Source of the DNA: Siphonodentalium dalli
Taxonomy: Eukaryota; Mollusca; Scaphopoda; Gadilida; Siphonodentaliidae
Assembly: GCA_032622095.1 (NCBI GenBank)
Contig: CP136064.1
Span: 257,529,863 to 257,593,862 of the forward strand
Length of the DNA: 64,000 nucleotides
Direction of reading: 5' to 3'
The stretch's first letter is position 1. The number at the start of each line of letters is the position of its first letter. The notes below the pieces were generated by a model. That model worked only from the letters and a program-made list of their open reading frames with translations, made no database searches and was not told where the DNA came from. The position numbers and the translations under genes were made by a program. This document shows positions 1 through 12,084 of this stretch, in pieces.

Positions 1-2128
1 GCGTCAGTTGTAACAGATTCGACGCGTACAAGACTAGCAGCATTTATGGAATTCAGTGACATTTTTGCCATTGAGGACTCAGTCGACGCAATTGAGTTTC
101 AAGTGTGACATTCCTGTTGCATAAAAAGCTTTCGGTGTTTACACAATCTCTTTGTCCATAACTTGTTAGAAACTGACATAGCGAGCGGTAACTTTCATTA
201 AGTATTTTGCTCTGTGACGACAGATACCGACTGTGTAGCAGCTTTGCAGCCAGCTTGTGGGCGATTATTATAAGTTGTGTCAACAGAAACATCAATGCTA
301 TGGTTATCACTTAGAAGATTTCGTATGAATATCGATTCTGTTGCAAGGAATCGTGTTTATTTCACCAGTCTTATCACAGAACTTACTGGGACGATTGGAC
401 AGCAGTTAACGGGATGGATGTTGAATGTTCAGATAACTCAAAATAAGACATTTGTCCGATGGTTCGACTTTGCTTTTGAGCATCGATAAGCATAACCGAT
501 CATTTAAGTCCACCTGCAGGAAATCCCCTTGAAGATTTAGCCAATGTATCAGACAAAACGCTGCGGACTCCTTCCAACTGGCAGGACACGCATATTATTC
601 TCACATAAACACAAATGCCTAGTTTCTGGCAGATTGCCATTTCTGGAATTGGACGCTGACATCTCCCATTATTGTGAATATAAAAGAATGAAGGATAAGC
701 TGAATTAATTTTGTTCAGATTCACAATATGATTTTCATACTTGGCTGTCAATTTCACATTGGGTCACATCAGGTGCGAATTAATGGGCTGAAGTTTTCCG
801 GGTAGAATCCCATCACTCGTCATGTTGCATGCTTCTAAATATTCATCAGTGCGCTTCGGTCTAAGAATCGTAATTTTTTTCCTCTTCGATCTTTATCCTG
901 AGAATTAGAATTAGCGCTCTCTTCATGTTGATCATTAGATCGTGTATTACACCATCTAATTGGCAACATACCATCTTTATAACCTTTATTTCTTTTATTT
1001 TTATTTTTCATGGTGTTGGAGATTAACAAATAATTTTTCGAGTTTGTATGTAAAGAATTGGAAAACCATAGAGCAAAATAATAACAAAGAATGATGTCAT
1101 TACAATATGTCGTCATGGATGCAACAAAGGGAATAACCTTGTGACTTTTTCAGGCACCTGTTGATTACTTCCCTTGGAGGGGGGGGGGGAGGTGTTTGAA
1201 AATAAAGCATGGAATCTACAATATGAATAGCTAACTTGTAACACTGAGTGATGGAATTCTACTTGAAATAGATGCATTACATGTCTAGAATGATCTGACC
1301 CCATGGTCTTACCTATAATTAGTAAATATATAAGATATCCAGGTCATGGTGAACTGCAGACTGGAAATGGCTAAAATGTTGATTACCCAATGCATGTTCT
1401 GTTGTGAATAAAAAAATGTTCAACAATATTTCCTATATATGTCATATATCAAATTTATCGGCATAACCCTAGGAAGACGAAAATGCGCTCAAGGGGGGTA
1501 ACTCTATTTTTCCTTTAAGGTAGCAATACACAATTTCATGGCTTGTAGGTAATGGTTTGATGGTTTAATTATTTTATAAAGGTACCTTGAAGAAAATGGG
1601 GGGTATACTGGATTGACTGCGTCTGTCCGTGTGTCACACTTTTGGATTGACAGCGTCTGTCCATCTGTCACACTTTCTCCCTCCGTGCGTGTGTCCATAT
1701 GACCTCATATAACTCGAACAACCGATTTCAATAATATTTTGTATGTAATCTCCTTAGGACCACCTCTCCGCATGATGCTAATTGCGGTCCAACCTTCTTT
1801 TTTTAAGTTACACCTTAATTTTCGACTTATTTTTACTTACAAAATTCTGTCCGACTTAATAAATTTGACAAATATGAACATATTTCAATAATTTTTGGTA
1901 TACATGCTTGTCACAACACCCTCTCTACATGATGCGGCTCAGGGTTGGCTCGGACTGTTTTTACTAACATTACACTTCATTTTCGACTTATTTTGACTTG
2001 GAAAATTTTGGGATTTAGTTTTTGTGGATGCTATCAAGTTAGGATATTTTGCGGAAGTTTCTTTGAATATGGGTTCGGAACACTTTACGGATAATGCTGG
2101 TTGAATCTGCCACAGTGGGGGTATGCTA
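1..2128. other. Region without a recognised gene
   Basis: I recognise no gene here. Open frames are short (up to about 93 codons), occur on both strands and match no family I know. Visible details are a G10 run near 1182-1191, a 34-bp direct duplication at 1611-1678 (two copies of a GATTGAC(T/A)GCGTCTGTCC motif), and a loosely repeated AT-rich stretch at about 1700-2010. In that stretch phrases such as TTTTCGACTTATTTT recur after roughly 160 bp. It may be decayed transposon sequence upstream of the B-family copies, but I see no terminus. Confidence 0.5.
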
Positions 2129-2331
2129 GCTTGTTTGATATATAGGGTACTGATTTGACTTCCGGTTTGGGAGAACTGGCGAGTGGGTATGTATCTCAAA
2201 ATCTTTTGGTGCATAATTTGATGAAATTTGGTGGATATAATACTGTGGTTGATGACTAGTACTATGGTCTATAGTATCACAATACTCGCATGTGTCTGCT
2301 TACAACTAACCCGCTATCAGATCAGTATTAT
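2129..2331 (+). mobile_element. B-family Helitron-like element, 3' remnant
   Basis: This stretch closely resembles the B-family 3' subterminal sequence at about 31270-31450, including the phrase TGACTTCCGGTTTGGGAGAA and the (TA)-rich lead-in. It stops short of the terminal hairpin and CTAG seen in the complete copies and joins the next B-family copy at about 2331, so roughly the last 80 bp are missing. It is a truncated neighbour in a head-to-tail B chain. Confidence 0.5.
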
Positions 2332-3596
2332 ATTTCTAATTCTTCCGTTTTTTATTATTTTTTTTTCAATAACATGCTTATATCTCAGGAACGGCTGGAC
2401 CGATTGACTTGCTGTTTTCGGTTTCGGATATAACTTTGGAAGTTCTCTGAAAATAGCCTATTGAGAATTTCGTCCGACCTTGACCTTCGGAGTTATCGCC
2501 ATTTTGTTGATTTTTGGGGTTTTTTTGAGTCACTAAAATGACTTGCAAAATCGAGGTTTGATCTCTTATATCGTCGAAACGGATGACCGATTGATTTGAA
2601 ATTTGGTAACTGCACAGCCATTGAGTACCCGAAGTCTATGTACAAATAGGGAATTTTGTGTGACCTTGACCTTTGGAAACAACGCTCTTTATCGGTTTTA
2701 TTGTTGTGAAGAGATCTCCTAAACGACTTGAGATATCGGGTTCAGACTTTTTTCATTATTTGCGCATGTTTGTGTGTTATGAACCACCGAAAAATGATAG
2801 GGTTCTCACTTCCGGTTTAAAAGTTCGCTAGGTGTCGAAGGGTAAAACAACGCTCTTATAGGGAATCTAGAACGGCTTGAGCTATTGAGTTGGGACTTCT
2901 TGGATTATGTGCATGAACCTCTGCGCTATGTAATGGTATATAAAGTTTATGGATTTGACTTCCGGTTTGGGAGAATGGGCGTGTGGGTATGTATCTCAAA
3001 ACTATTTTGGCTCAGATTTTGATGACATTTGGTGGACATAATCTTCAGTTTCGCTGGTGAAATGTGGTTTATATAATCTTTATTTGCCGCTGATCAATAT
3101 TCCACTCTAATTTTTCAAATCTGACTTTAACTTCTCGAGATTTGGCTGCATAAAAACCTGGTTTTTGGGGGGTTTTCGCACCACCAGAATTACTTGGAAA
3201 TGGAGGTTTGATTTCTTATATCGTCAAAACGGCATTGCCAATTGATTTGAATTTTCGTACCTGCATAGCCATTGAGTACATGCAGTCGAGCCGCTAACAT
3301 GAAAAGTTTTATGACCATGACCTTCGGAAACAACGCTCTTTATCTGTTTTATTGTTGTTAGCGTATCTTCTCCAAAACGGCTTGACATATCGGGTTCCGA
3401 TTTTTTCATTATTTGCGCCTGTATGTGTGTTCTAAAATACTGAAAAATGATAGTGGTTGCACTTCCGGTTAAACAGTTTGCTACTGGTCGAAGGATAAAA
3501 TAACGCTCTTTATACGGAATCCAGAAGGGCTTGAGATATTGAGTTGGGACTTTTTGCATTATGTGCATCAGCGTCTGCGCTCTATAATGATATATT

Positions 3597-3992
3597 ACCT
3601 ATATACGAGTGCCTGCGGCGCATAAAATACTATGGGTGGCGGAATTGGATGATGGGCGGGTACTACCTATATACGAGCGCCTGCGGCGCATAAGACAATA
3701 TGGGTGGCGGGATGGGGTGGTGGTGGGTACTACCTATATACGAGCGCCTGTGGCGCATAAGATACTATGGGTGGCGGGATGGGGTGGCGGGTGGGTACTA
3801 CATATATACGAGCACCAGCGGCGCATAAGATACTATAGGTGGCGTGATGGTGGGTGGGTACTACCTATATACGAGAGCCTGCATGCGGCGCATAAGATAC
3901 TATGGGTGGGGTGGTGGGTGGGTACTACCTATATACGAGCGCCTGTGACGCATAAGATACGATGGGACGGTGGGTGGGTACTACCTATATAT
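3597..3992 (+). repeat. G-rich minisatellite, about six units of 60-70 bp
   Basis: Each unit opens with a variant of ACCTATATACGAGCGCCTG, runs through GCGCATAAGATACTATGGG and ends in a G-rich segment (GGTGG, GGGATGGGG). Units begin near 3597, 3665, 3732, 3801, 3863 and 3927. A plus-strand frame of 132 codons stays open across the array, giving a repetitive HKILWV / GGWVLPIYE peptide. I read this as a by-product of the repeat, not a gene. The G-runs could form G-quadruplexes. Confidence 0.85.
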
Positions 3993-4201
3993 GATAATTT
4001 TTACTGATTTCTCTTCCGGTTTGGAAGCACAGGCGTGTTGGTATGTATCTCAAAATGTTTTTGGTGCAGATATTGATGAAATTTGGTGGATATAATCTGC
4101 GGTTGCCGAGTATTGCTATGAGCTACAGTATCACCATACTGACATGTGTCTCCTGAAAACTGACGCTTTATCAGGTGACACAATTTACCGTCATTGGCGA
4201 A

Positions 4202-4245
4202 CATGGAAGTGTCGAAATTGCTGTGCAATTACAGTTTCATTCTAG
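4202..4245 (+). other. B-family 3' terminus: inverse subterminal motif, hairpin, CTAG
   Basis: An ATGGAAGTGT motif (a one-base variant of the usual ATGGAAGTAT) precedes a perfect 6-bp hairpin AATTGC-TGT-GCAATT at 4216-4230. Eleven bases later comes CTAG (4242-4245), followed by T. This layout is the textbook 3' end of Helitrons. The same hairpin and spacing recur at 31479-31508 and 33485-33514. Confidence 0.8.
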
Positions 4246-4257
4246 TTATTATTATTA

Positions 4258-5988
4258 TTATACTTCCATGGTGTAACCAAGGAAGTATATTGTTTTTCTA
4301 CTGCGGCCGTTTTCTGTTTAATTGGAAATACTCAGAAACTAATGGGAGGAGGACCGCGAAATCTCTAGCGAATGTAGGCATCTAAGGTCTACTAAAAATA
4401 ATGCTATCCGGATGTTGGTCCAATATATTTTGACAGAGTTATGGCCCTTTTTCGATTATTTTTCATTATTATTATTATTATACTGGACACTTTTGCAACC
4501 CTTATTACTCGAAAAGTACCAGGAGTAGCACACTAAAACTTGGTACGTATCTTGGGATCAAAGAGTTGTATGCCATCGTCGCATAACGAATATTGTCCGC
4601 GTTTTCCCCGAGGAGTTATCTCCCTTTATTTGAAAAAATGTCATTTTATTATCTCGGAAATTATAAGAAGCAGAGCATCGAAAATTAGACCGTATGCACA
4701 TCTCGATATGCACTACTGCCCACGGGCATAAAAACTTGGGTCCGCCCTTTCCCTGAAGAGTTACCGCCCATAGTTGGCAAACCTCTATTTTATTGTACTC
4801 TGTTGTCCTCCCGTATCATTCCAGATAACTGTATTTGGTTTTTGTAGTCGTGTTGACCGTTGTCAGCTTAGTCCGAGGAAGAAAATTTGACAGGGTTGGA
4901 CATATATTTTTACACTGGGGTGGGGGCAATATTTTCGCAATTTTTTTTTATTATTGACATTCATCTATTTAAGTATGTAGATTCCCTGAACGAAAACAAA
5001 CCCATACCGGAAAGGATTTTTGTAATCCGAGAAGAAATGCAAGAGTTACGGGCCCTCAAAGTTTGCAAGTGTCGGTCCCATGTGCTTGTGACCCTATCTC
5101 CTCCGAAGATGTCGAACTTTGGATGTCGTCTGATATCCCAGTGCGTGCGGTCTGAAGAGAGCACGCGATGGGCCAAATTTTGCCAGTGTCGGTTCAGTGT
5201 TGTGGGTCAGGGGAGGGGTGGTCCGGGGTACCAATTTTGTATTCTTCTCCGAATCGGATGAAACTTGGAATATAACATCCATACCGCCAACCGATCTAGA
5301 AACTGAAAGAATTTCGAAAATCCATTGAAAAATGTCAGAGTTGTGGGCCTTCAAACAATGCAAATTTGGCCCCATATGCTTGTGATCACATCTCCTCCGA
5401 AGATGTCAAACTTTGGATGTCAACTGATACGCCAATGCGTGCGGTCTGAAGAGAGCACGCGATGAGCCAAATTTTGCCAGTGTCGGTTCAGTGTTGTGGG
5501 TCAGGGGAGGGGTGGTCCGGGGTACCAAAATTTATTTCGTCTCCGAATCATATGAAACTTGATATATAACATATACCATACAGGTTGATCATAAAACTGA
5601 AAACAGATTGTAAATCCGTTAAAAAATGGCGGAGATTTGGGCCCTCAAACTTTGAATGTGGGCCCGTATTCTTTCCAATAAACAAAATGTTATTCGTCTC
5701 TGAATCAGACAAAATTTATAACAAATAATCAATGTAAGTAGCTGATCACAATACTCAAAACAATTTTTAAATCCATTGGAAAATAACGGAGTTACGGGCT
5801 CTCAAAATTCGCATTTTGGGCCGGGTTTGACTATTTCCCAATCCCGTCACCCAATTTCGAGGCAGGGGTGGGGTCACTCCCAAACACTTGAGATCAACCC
5901 ACACATGTTAAGGGAAAGATATAATCATCCTAATTCATATTTTCCGTCCCTTAACTGCGATTTATTGAGCTCATGATTTGCCCTATTA
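4258..5988 (+). repeat. A1 tandem unit 1 (1731 bp)
   Basis: The first 222 bp run from the 5' palindrome to an (ATT)n tract. The remaining 1.5 kb begins TACTGGACAC and is itself built from modules sharing phrases such as CTCCTCCGAAGATGTC, at 5098 and 5392 (294-bp spacing). The unit ends GCCCTATTA immediately before the next TTATACTTCC. The small frames inside recur in every unit and overlap on both strands. Confidence 0.93.
4260..4288 (+). other. A-family 5' terminal palindrome
   Basis: The arms are ATACTTCCATGGT and ACCAAGGAAGTAT with a GTA loop: 13 positions paired except for one A/A mismatch. The left arm is the exact inverse of the subterminal motif at this family's 3' ends (15247, 50945, 59729). 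The palindrome recurs at the start of every unit (5991, 7722, 9453, 11184 and so on). Confidence 0.85.
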
Positions 5989-7719
5989 TTATACTTCCAT
6001 GGTGTAACCAAGGAAGTATATTGTTTTTCTACTGCGGCCGTTTTCTGTTTAATTGGAAATACTCAGAAACTAATGGGAGGAGGACCGCGAAATCTCTAGC
6101 GAATGTAGGCATCTAAGGTCTACTAAAAATAATGCTATCCGGATGTTGGTCCAATATATTTTGACAGAGTTATGGCCCTTTTTCGATTATTTTTCATTAT
6201 TATTATTATTATACTGGACACTTTTGCAACCCTTATTACTCGAAAAGTACCAGGAGTAGCACACTAAAACTTGGTACGTATCTTGGGATCAAAGAGTTGT
6301 ATGCCATCGTCGCATAACGAATATTGTCCGCGTTTTCCCCGAGGAGTTATCTCCCTTTATTTGAAAAAATGTCATTTTATTATCTCGGAAATTATAAGAA
6401 GCAGAGCATCGAAAATTAGACCGTATGCACATCTCGATATGCACTACTGCCCACGGGCATAAAAACTTGGGTCCGCCCTTTCCCTGAAGAGTTACCGCCC
6501 ATAGTTGGCAAACCTCTATTTTATTGTACTCTGTTGTCCTCCCGTATCATTCCAGATAACTGTATTTGGTTTTTGTAGTCGTGTTGACCGTTGTCAGCTT
6601 AGTCCGAGGAAGAAAATTTGACAGGGTTGGACATATATTTTTACACTGGGGTGGGGGCAATATTTTCGCAATTTTTTTTTATTATTGACATTCATCTATT
6701 TAAGTATGTAGATTCCCTGAACGAAAACAAACCCATACCGGAAAGGATTTTTGTAATCCGAGAAGAAATGCAAGAGTTACGGGCCCTCAAAGTTTGCAAG
6801 TGTCGGTCCCATGTGCTTGTGACCCTATCTCCTCCGAAGATGTCGAACTTTGGATGTCGTCTGATATCCCAGTGCGTGCGGTCTGAAGAGAGCACGCGAT
6901 GGGCCAAATTTTGCCAGTGTCGGTTCAGTGTTGTGGGTCAGGGGAGGGGTGGTCCGGGGTACCAATTTTGTATTCTTCTCCGAATCGGATGAAACTTGGA
7001 ATATAACATCCATACCGCCAACCGATCTAGAAACTGAAAGAATTTCGAAAATCCATTGAAAAATGTCAGAGTTGTGGGCCTTCAAACAATGCAAATTTGG
7101 CCCCATATGCTTGTGATCACATCTCCTCCGAAGATGTCAAACTTTGGATGTCAACTGATACGCCAATGCGTGCGGTCTGAAGAGAGCACGCGATGAGCCA
7201 AATTTTGCCAGTGTCGGTTCAGTGTTGTGGGTCAGGGGAGGGGTGGTCCGGGGTACCAAAATTTATTTCGTCTCCGAATCATATGAAACTTGATATATAA
7301 CATATACCATACACGTTGATCATAAAACTGAAAACAGATTGTAAATCCGTTAAAAAATGGCGGAGATTTGGGCCCTCAAACTTTGAATGTGGGCCCGTAT
7401 TCTTTCCAATAAACAAAATGTTATTCGTCTCTGAATCAGACAAAATTTATAACAAATAATCAATGTAAGTAGCTGATCACAATACTCAAAACAATTTTTA
7501 AATCCATTGGAAAATAACGGAGTTACGGGCTCTCAAAATTCGCATTTTGGGCCGGGTTTGACTATTTCCCAATCCCGTCACCCAATTTCGAGGCAGGGGT
7601 GGGGTCACTCCCAAACACTTGAGATCAACCCACACATGTTAAGGGAAAGATATAATCATCCTAATTCATATTTTCCGTCCCTTAACTGCGATTTATTGAG
7701 CTCATGATTTGCCCTATTA
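5989..7719 (+). repeat. A1 tandem unit 2 (1731 bp)
   Basis: Almost identical to unit 1. A visible difference is CACGTTGATC near 7312, where units 1, 3 and 4 have CAGGTTGATC. The CACG form is the one found throughout the second A1 array. Confidence 0.93.
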
Positions 7720-9450
7720 TTATACTTCCATGGTGTAACCAAGGAAGTATATTGTTTTTCTACTGCGGCCGTTTTCTGTTTAATTGGAAATACTCAGAAA
7801 CTAATGGGAGGAGGACCGCGAAATCTCTAGCGAATGTAGGCATCTAAGGTCTACTAAAAATAATGCTATCCGGATGTTGGTCCAATATATTTTGACAGAG
7901 TTATGGCCCTTTTTCGATTATTTTTCATTATTATTATTATTATACTGGACACTTTTGCAACCCTTATTACTCGAAAAGTACCAGGAGTAGCACACTAAAA
8001 CTTGGTACGTATCTTGGGATCAAAGAGTTGTATGCCATCGTCGCATAACGAATATTGTCCGCGTTTTCCCCGAGGAGTTATCTCCCTTTATTTGAAAAAA
8101 TGTCATTTTATTATCTCGGAAATTATAAGAAGCAGAGCATCGAAAATTAGACCGTATGCACATCTCGATATGCACTACTGCCCACGGGCATAAAAACTTG
8201 GGTCCGCCCTTTCCCTGAAGAGTTACCGCCCATAGTTGGCAAACCTCTATTTTATTGTACTCTGTTGTCCTCCCGTATCATTCCAGATAACTGTATTTGG
8301 TTTTTGTAGTCGTGTTGACCGTTGTCAGCTTAGTCCGAGGAAGAAAATTTGACAGGGTTGGACATATATTTTTACACTGGGGTGGGGGCAATATTTTCGC
8401 AATTTTTTTTTATTATTGACATTCATCTATTTAAGTATGTAGATTCCCTGAACGAAAACAAACCCATACCGGAAAGGATTTTTGTAATCCGAGAAGAAAT
8501 GCAAGAGTTACGGGCCCTCAAAGTTTGCAAGTGTCGGTCCCATGTGCTTGTGACCCTATCTCCTCCGAAGATGTCGAACTTTGGATGTCGTCTGATATCC
8601 CAGTGCGTGCGGTCTGAAGAGAGCACGCGATGGGCCAAATTTTGCCAGTGTCGGTTCAGTGTTGTGGGTCAGGGGAGGGGTGGTCCGGGGTACCAATTTT
8701 GTATTCTTCTCCGAATCGGATGAAACTTGGAATATAACATCCATACCGCCAACCGATCTAGAAACTGAAAGAATTTCGAAAATCCATTGAAAAATGTCAG
8801 AGTTGTGGGCCTTCAAACAATGCAAATTTGGCCCCATATGCTTGTGATCACATCTCCTCCGAAGATGTCAAACTTTGGATGTCAACTGATACGCCAATGC
8901 GTGCGGTCTGAAGAGAGCACGCGATGAGCCAAATTTTGCCAGTGTCGGTTCAGTGTTGTGGGTCAGGGGAGGGGTGGTCCGGGGTACCAAAATTTATTTC
9001 GTCTCCGAATCATATGAAACTTGATATATAACATATACCATACAGGTTGATCATAAAACTGAAAACAGATTGTAAATCCGTTAAAAAATGGCGGAGATTT
9101 GGGCCCTCAAACTTTGAATGTGGGCCCGTATTCTTTCCAATAAACAAAATGTTATTCGTCTCTGAATCAGACAAAATTTATAACAAATAATCAATGTAAG
9201 TAGCTGATCACAATACTCAAAACAATTTTTAAATCCATTGGAAAATAACGGAGTTACGGGCTCTCAAAATTCGCATTTTGGGCCGGGTTTGACTATTTCC
9301 CAATCCCGTCACCCAATTTCGAGGCAGGGGTGGGGTCACTCCCAAACACTTGAGATCAACCCACACATGTTAAGGGAAAGATATAATCATCCTAATTCAT
9401 ATTTTCCGTCCCTTAACTGCGATTTATTGAGCTCATGATTTGCCCTATTA
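7720..9450 (+). repeat. A1 tandem unit 3 (1731 bp)
   Basis: Same length and order as unit 1. It carries the array-1 variants, for example AAAACTTGGGTCC near 8194 and the CAGG form near 9046. Confidence 0.93.
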
Positions 9451-11181
9451 TTATACTTCCATGGTGTAACCAAGGAAGTATATTGTTTTTCTACTGCGGC
9501 CGTTTTCTGTTTAATTGGAAATACTCAGAAACTAATGGGAGGAGGACCGCGAAATCTCTAGCGAATGTAGGCATCTAAGGTCTACTAAAAATAATGCTAT
9601 CCGGATGTTGGTCCAATATATTTTGACAGAGTTATGGCCCTTTTTCGATTATTTTTCATTATTATTATTATTATACTGGACACTTTTGCAACCCTTATTA
9701 CTCGAAAAGTACCAGGAGTAGCACACTAAAACTTGGTACGTATCTTGGGATCAAAGAGTTGTATGCCATCGTCGCATAACGAATATTGTCCGCGTTTTCC
9801 CCGAGGAGTTATCTCCCTTTATTTGAAAAAATGTCATTTTATTATCTCGGAAATTATAAGAAGCAGAGCATCGAAAATTAGACCGTATGCACATCTCGAT
9901 ATGCACTACTGCCCACGGGCATAAAAACTTGGGTCCGCCCTTTCCCTGAAGAGTTACCGCCCATAGTTGGCAAACCTCTATTTTATTGTACTCTGTTGTC
10001 CTCCCGTATCATTCCAGATAACTGTATTTGGTTTTTGTAGTCGTGTTGACCGTTGTCAGCTTAGTCCGAGGAAGAAAATTTGACAGGGTTGGACATATAT
10101 TTTTACACTGGGGTGGGGGCAATATTTTCGCAATTTTTTTTTATTATTGACATTCATCTATTTAAGTATGTAGATTCCCTGAACGAAAACAAACCCATAC
10201 CGGAAAGGATTTTTGTAATCCGAGAAGAAATGCAAGAGTTACGGGCCCTCAAAGTTTGCAAGTGTCGGTCCCATGTGCTTGTGACCCTATCTCCTCCGAA
10301 GATGTCGAACTTTGGATGTCGTCTGATATCCCAGTGCGTGCGGTCTGAAGAGAGCACGCGATGGGCCAAATTTTGCCAGTGTCGGTTCAGTGTTGTGGGT
10401 CAGGGGAGGGGTGGTCCGGGGTACCAATTTTGTATTCTTCTCCGAATCGGATGAAACTTGGAATATAACATCCATACCGCCAACCGATCTAGAAACTGAA
10501 AGAATTTCGAAAATCCATTGAAAAATGTCAGAGTTGTGGGCCTTCAAACAATGCAAATTTGGCCCCATATGCTTGTGATCACATCTCCTCCGAAGATGTC
10601 AAACTTTGGATGTCAACTGATACGCCAATGCGTGCGGTCTGAAGAGAGCACGCGATGAGCCAAATTTTGCCAGTGTCGGTTCAGTGTTGTGGGTCAGGGG
10701 AGGGGTGGTCCGGGGTACCAAAATTTATTTCGTCTCCGAATCATATGAAACTTGATATATAACATATACCATACAGGTTGATCATAAAACTGAAAACAGA
10801 TTGTAAATCCGTTAAAAAATGGCGGAGATTTGGGCCCTCAAACTTTGAATGTGGGCCCGTATTCTTTCCAATAAACAAAATGTTATTCGTCTCTGAATCA
10901 GACAAAATTTATAACAAATAATCAATGTAAGTAGCTGATCACAATACTCAAAACAATTTTTAAATCCATTGGAAAATAACGGAGTTACGGGCTCTCAAAA
11001 TTCGCATTTTGGGCCGGGTTTGACTATTTCCCAATCCCGTCACCCAATTTCGAGGCAGGGGTGGGGTCACTCCCAAACACTTGAGATCAACCCACACATG
11101 TTAAGGGAAAGATATAATCATCCTAATTCATATTTTCCGTCCCTTAACTGCGATTTATTGAGCTCATGATTTGCCCTATTA
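9451..11181 (+). repeat. A1 tandem unit 4 (1731 bp)
   Basis: Same length and order as units 1-3, starting with TTATACTTCC and ending GCCCTATTA. Confidence 0.93.
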
Positions 11182-12084
11182 TTATACTTCCATGGTGTAA
11201 CCAAGGAAGTATATTGTTTTTCTACTGCGGCCGTTTTCTGTTTAATTGGAAATACTCAGAAACTAATGGGAGGAGGACCGCGAAATCTCTAGCGAATGTA
11301 GGCATCTAAGGTCTACTAAAAATAATGCTATCCGGATGTTGGTCCAATATATTTTGACAGAGTTATGGCCCTTTTTCGATTATTTTTCATTATTATTATT
11401 ATTATACTGGACACTTTTGCAACCCTTATTACTCGAAAAGTACCAGGAGTAGCACACTAAAACTTGGTACGTATCTTGGGATCAAAGAGTTGTATGCCAT
11501 CGTCGCATAACGAATATTGTCCGCGTTTTCCCCGAGGAGTTATCTCCCTTTATTTGAAAAAATGTCATTTTATTATCTCGGAAATTATAAGAAGCAGAGC
11601 ATCGAAAATTAGACCGTATGCACATCTCGATATGCACTACTGCCCACGGGCATAAAAACTTGGGTCCGCCCTTTCCCTGAAGAGTTACCGCCCATAGTTG
11701 GCAAACCTCTATTTTATTGTACTCTGTTGTCCTCCCGTATCATTCCAGATAACTGTATTTGGTTTTTGTAGTCGTGTTGACCGTTGTCAGCTTAGTCCGA
11801 GGAAGAAAATTTGACAGGGTTGGACATATATTTTTACACTGGGGTGGGGGCAATATTTTCGCAATTTTTTTTTATTATTGACATTCATCTATTTAAGTAT
11901 GTAGATTCCCTGAACGAAAACAAACCCATACCGGAAAGGATTTTTGTAATCCGAGAAGAAATGCAAGAGTTACGGGCCCTCAAAGTTTGCAAGTGTCGGT
12001 CCAGTAGTGTGGGTCAGGGGAGGGGTGGTCTGCGGTACCAATTTTTAATTCTTCTCCGAATCATATGAAATTTGGGATATAACA
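11182..12084 (+). repeat. A1 tandem unit 5, truncated with internal deletion
   Basis: It follows the normal unit to 12000, where a 117-bp deletion joins two GTGTCGGT copies that are separated in complete units (5069 and 5186 in unit 1). Unit-like sequence then continues to about 12080 before the cargo starts. The second copy of this junction (near 47747) has the same deletion, so it predates the duplication. Confidence 0.85.

Larger units (their letters stand above)
2332..4245 (+). mobile_element. B-family Helitron-like element (non-autonomous), 5' palindrome missing
   Basis: It starts with TATTATATTTCTAATTC, the same start as the B copy at 31509. Both lack the 5' palindrome found in the complete copy at 28991. 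The body consists of degenerate modules with phrases such as ACGGCTTGAGATAT and CACTTCCGGTTTAAA, homologous to 29030-33470. A G-rich minisatellite sits at 3597-3992. The copy ends in hairpin plus CTAG at 4245. A one-base loss in the run of T near 3400 breaks the reading frame that is open in six other B modules. No transposition protein is visible. Confidence 0.65.

Noticed and set aside
835-1116. Minus-strand 93-codon frame rich in charged residues as an exon
   Set aside because: No recognisable domain, low-complexity K/N/R/S composition in an AT-rich region, and no splice or promoter context that I can support.
4258-12084. CRISPR-like or simple centromeric satellite array
   Set aside because: Units are over 1 kb with a transposon 5' palindrome in each and no short-repeat/spacer pattern. 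The arrays are attached to transposon 3' ends, so an HLE origin explains them better than a stand-alone satellite.
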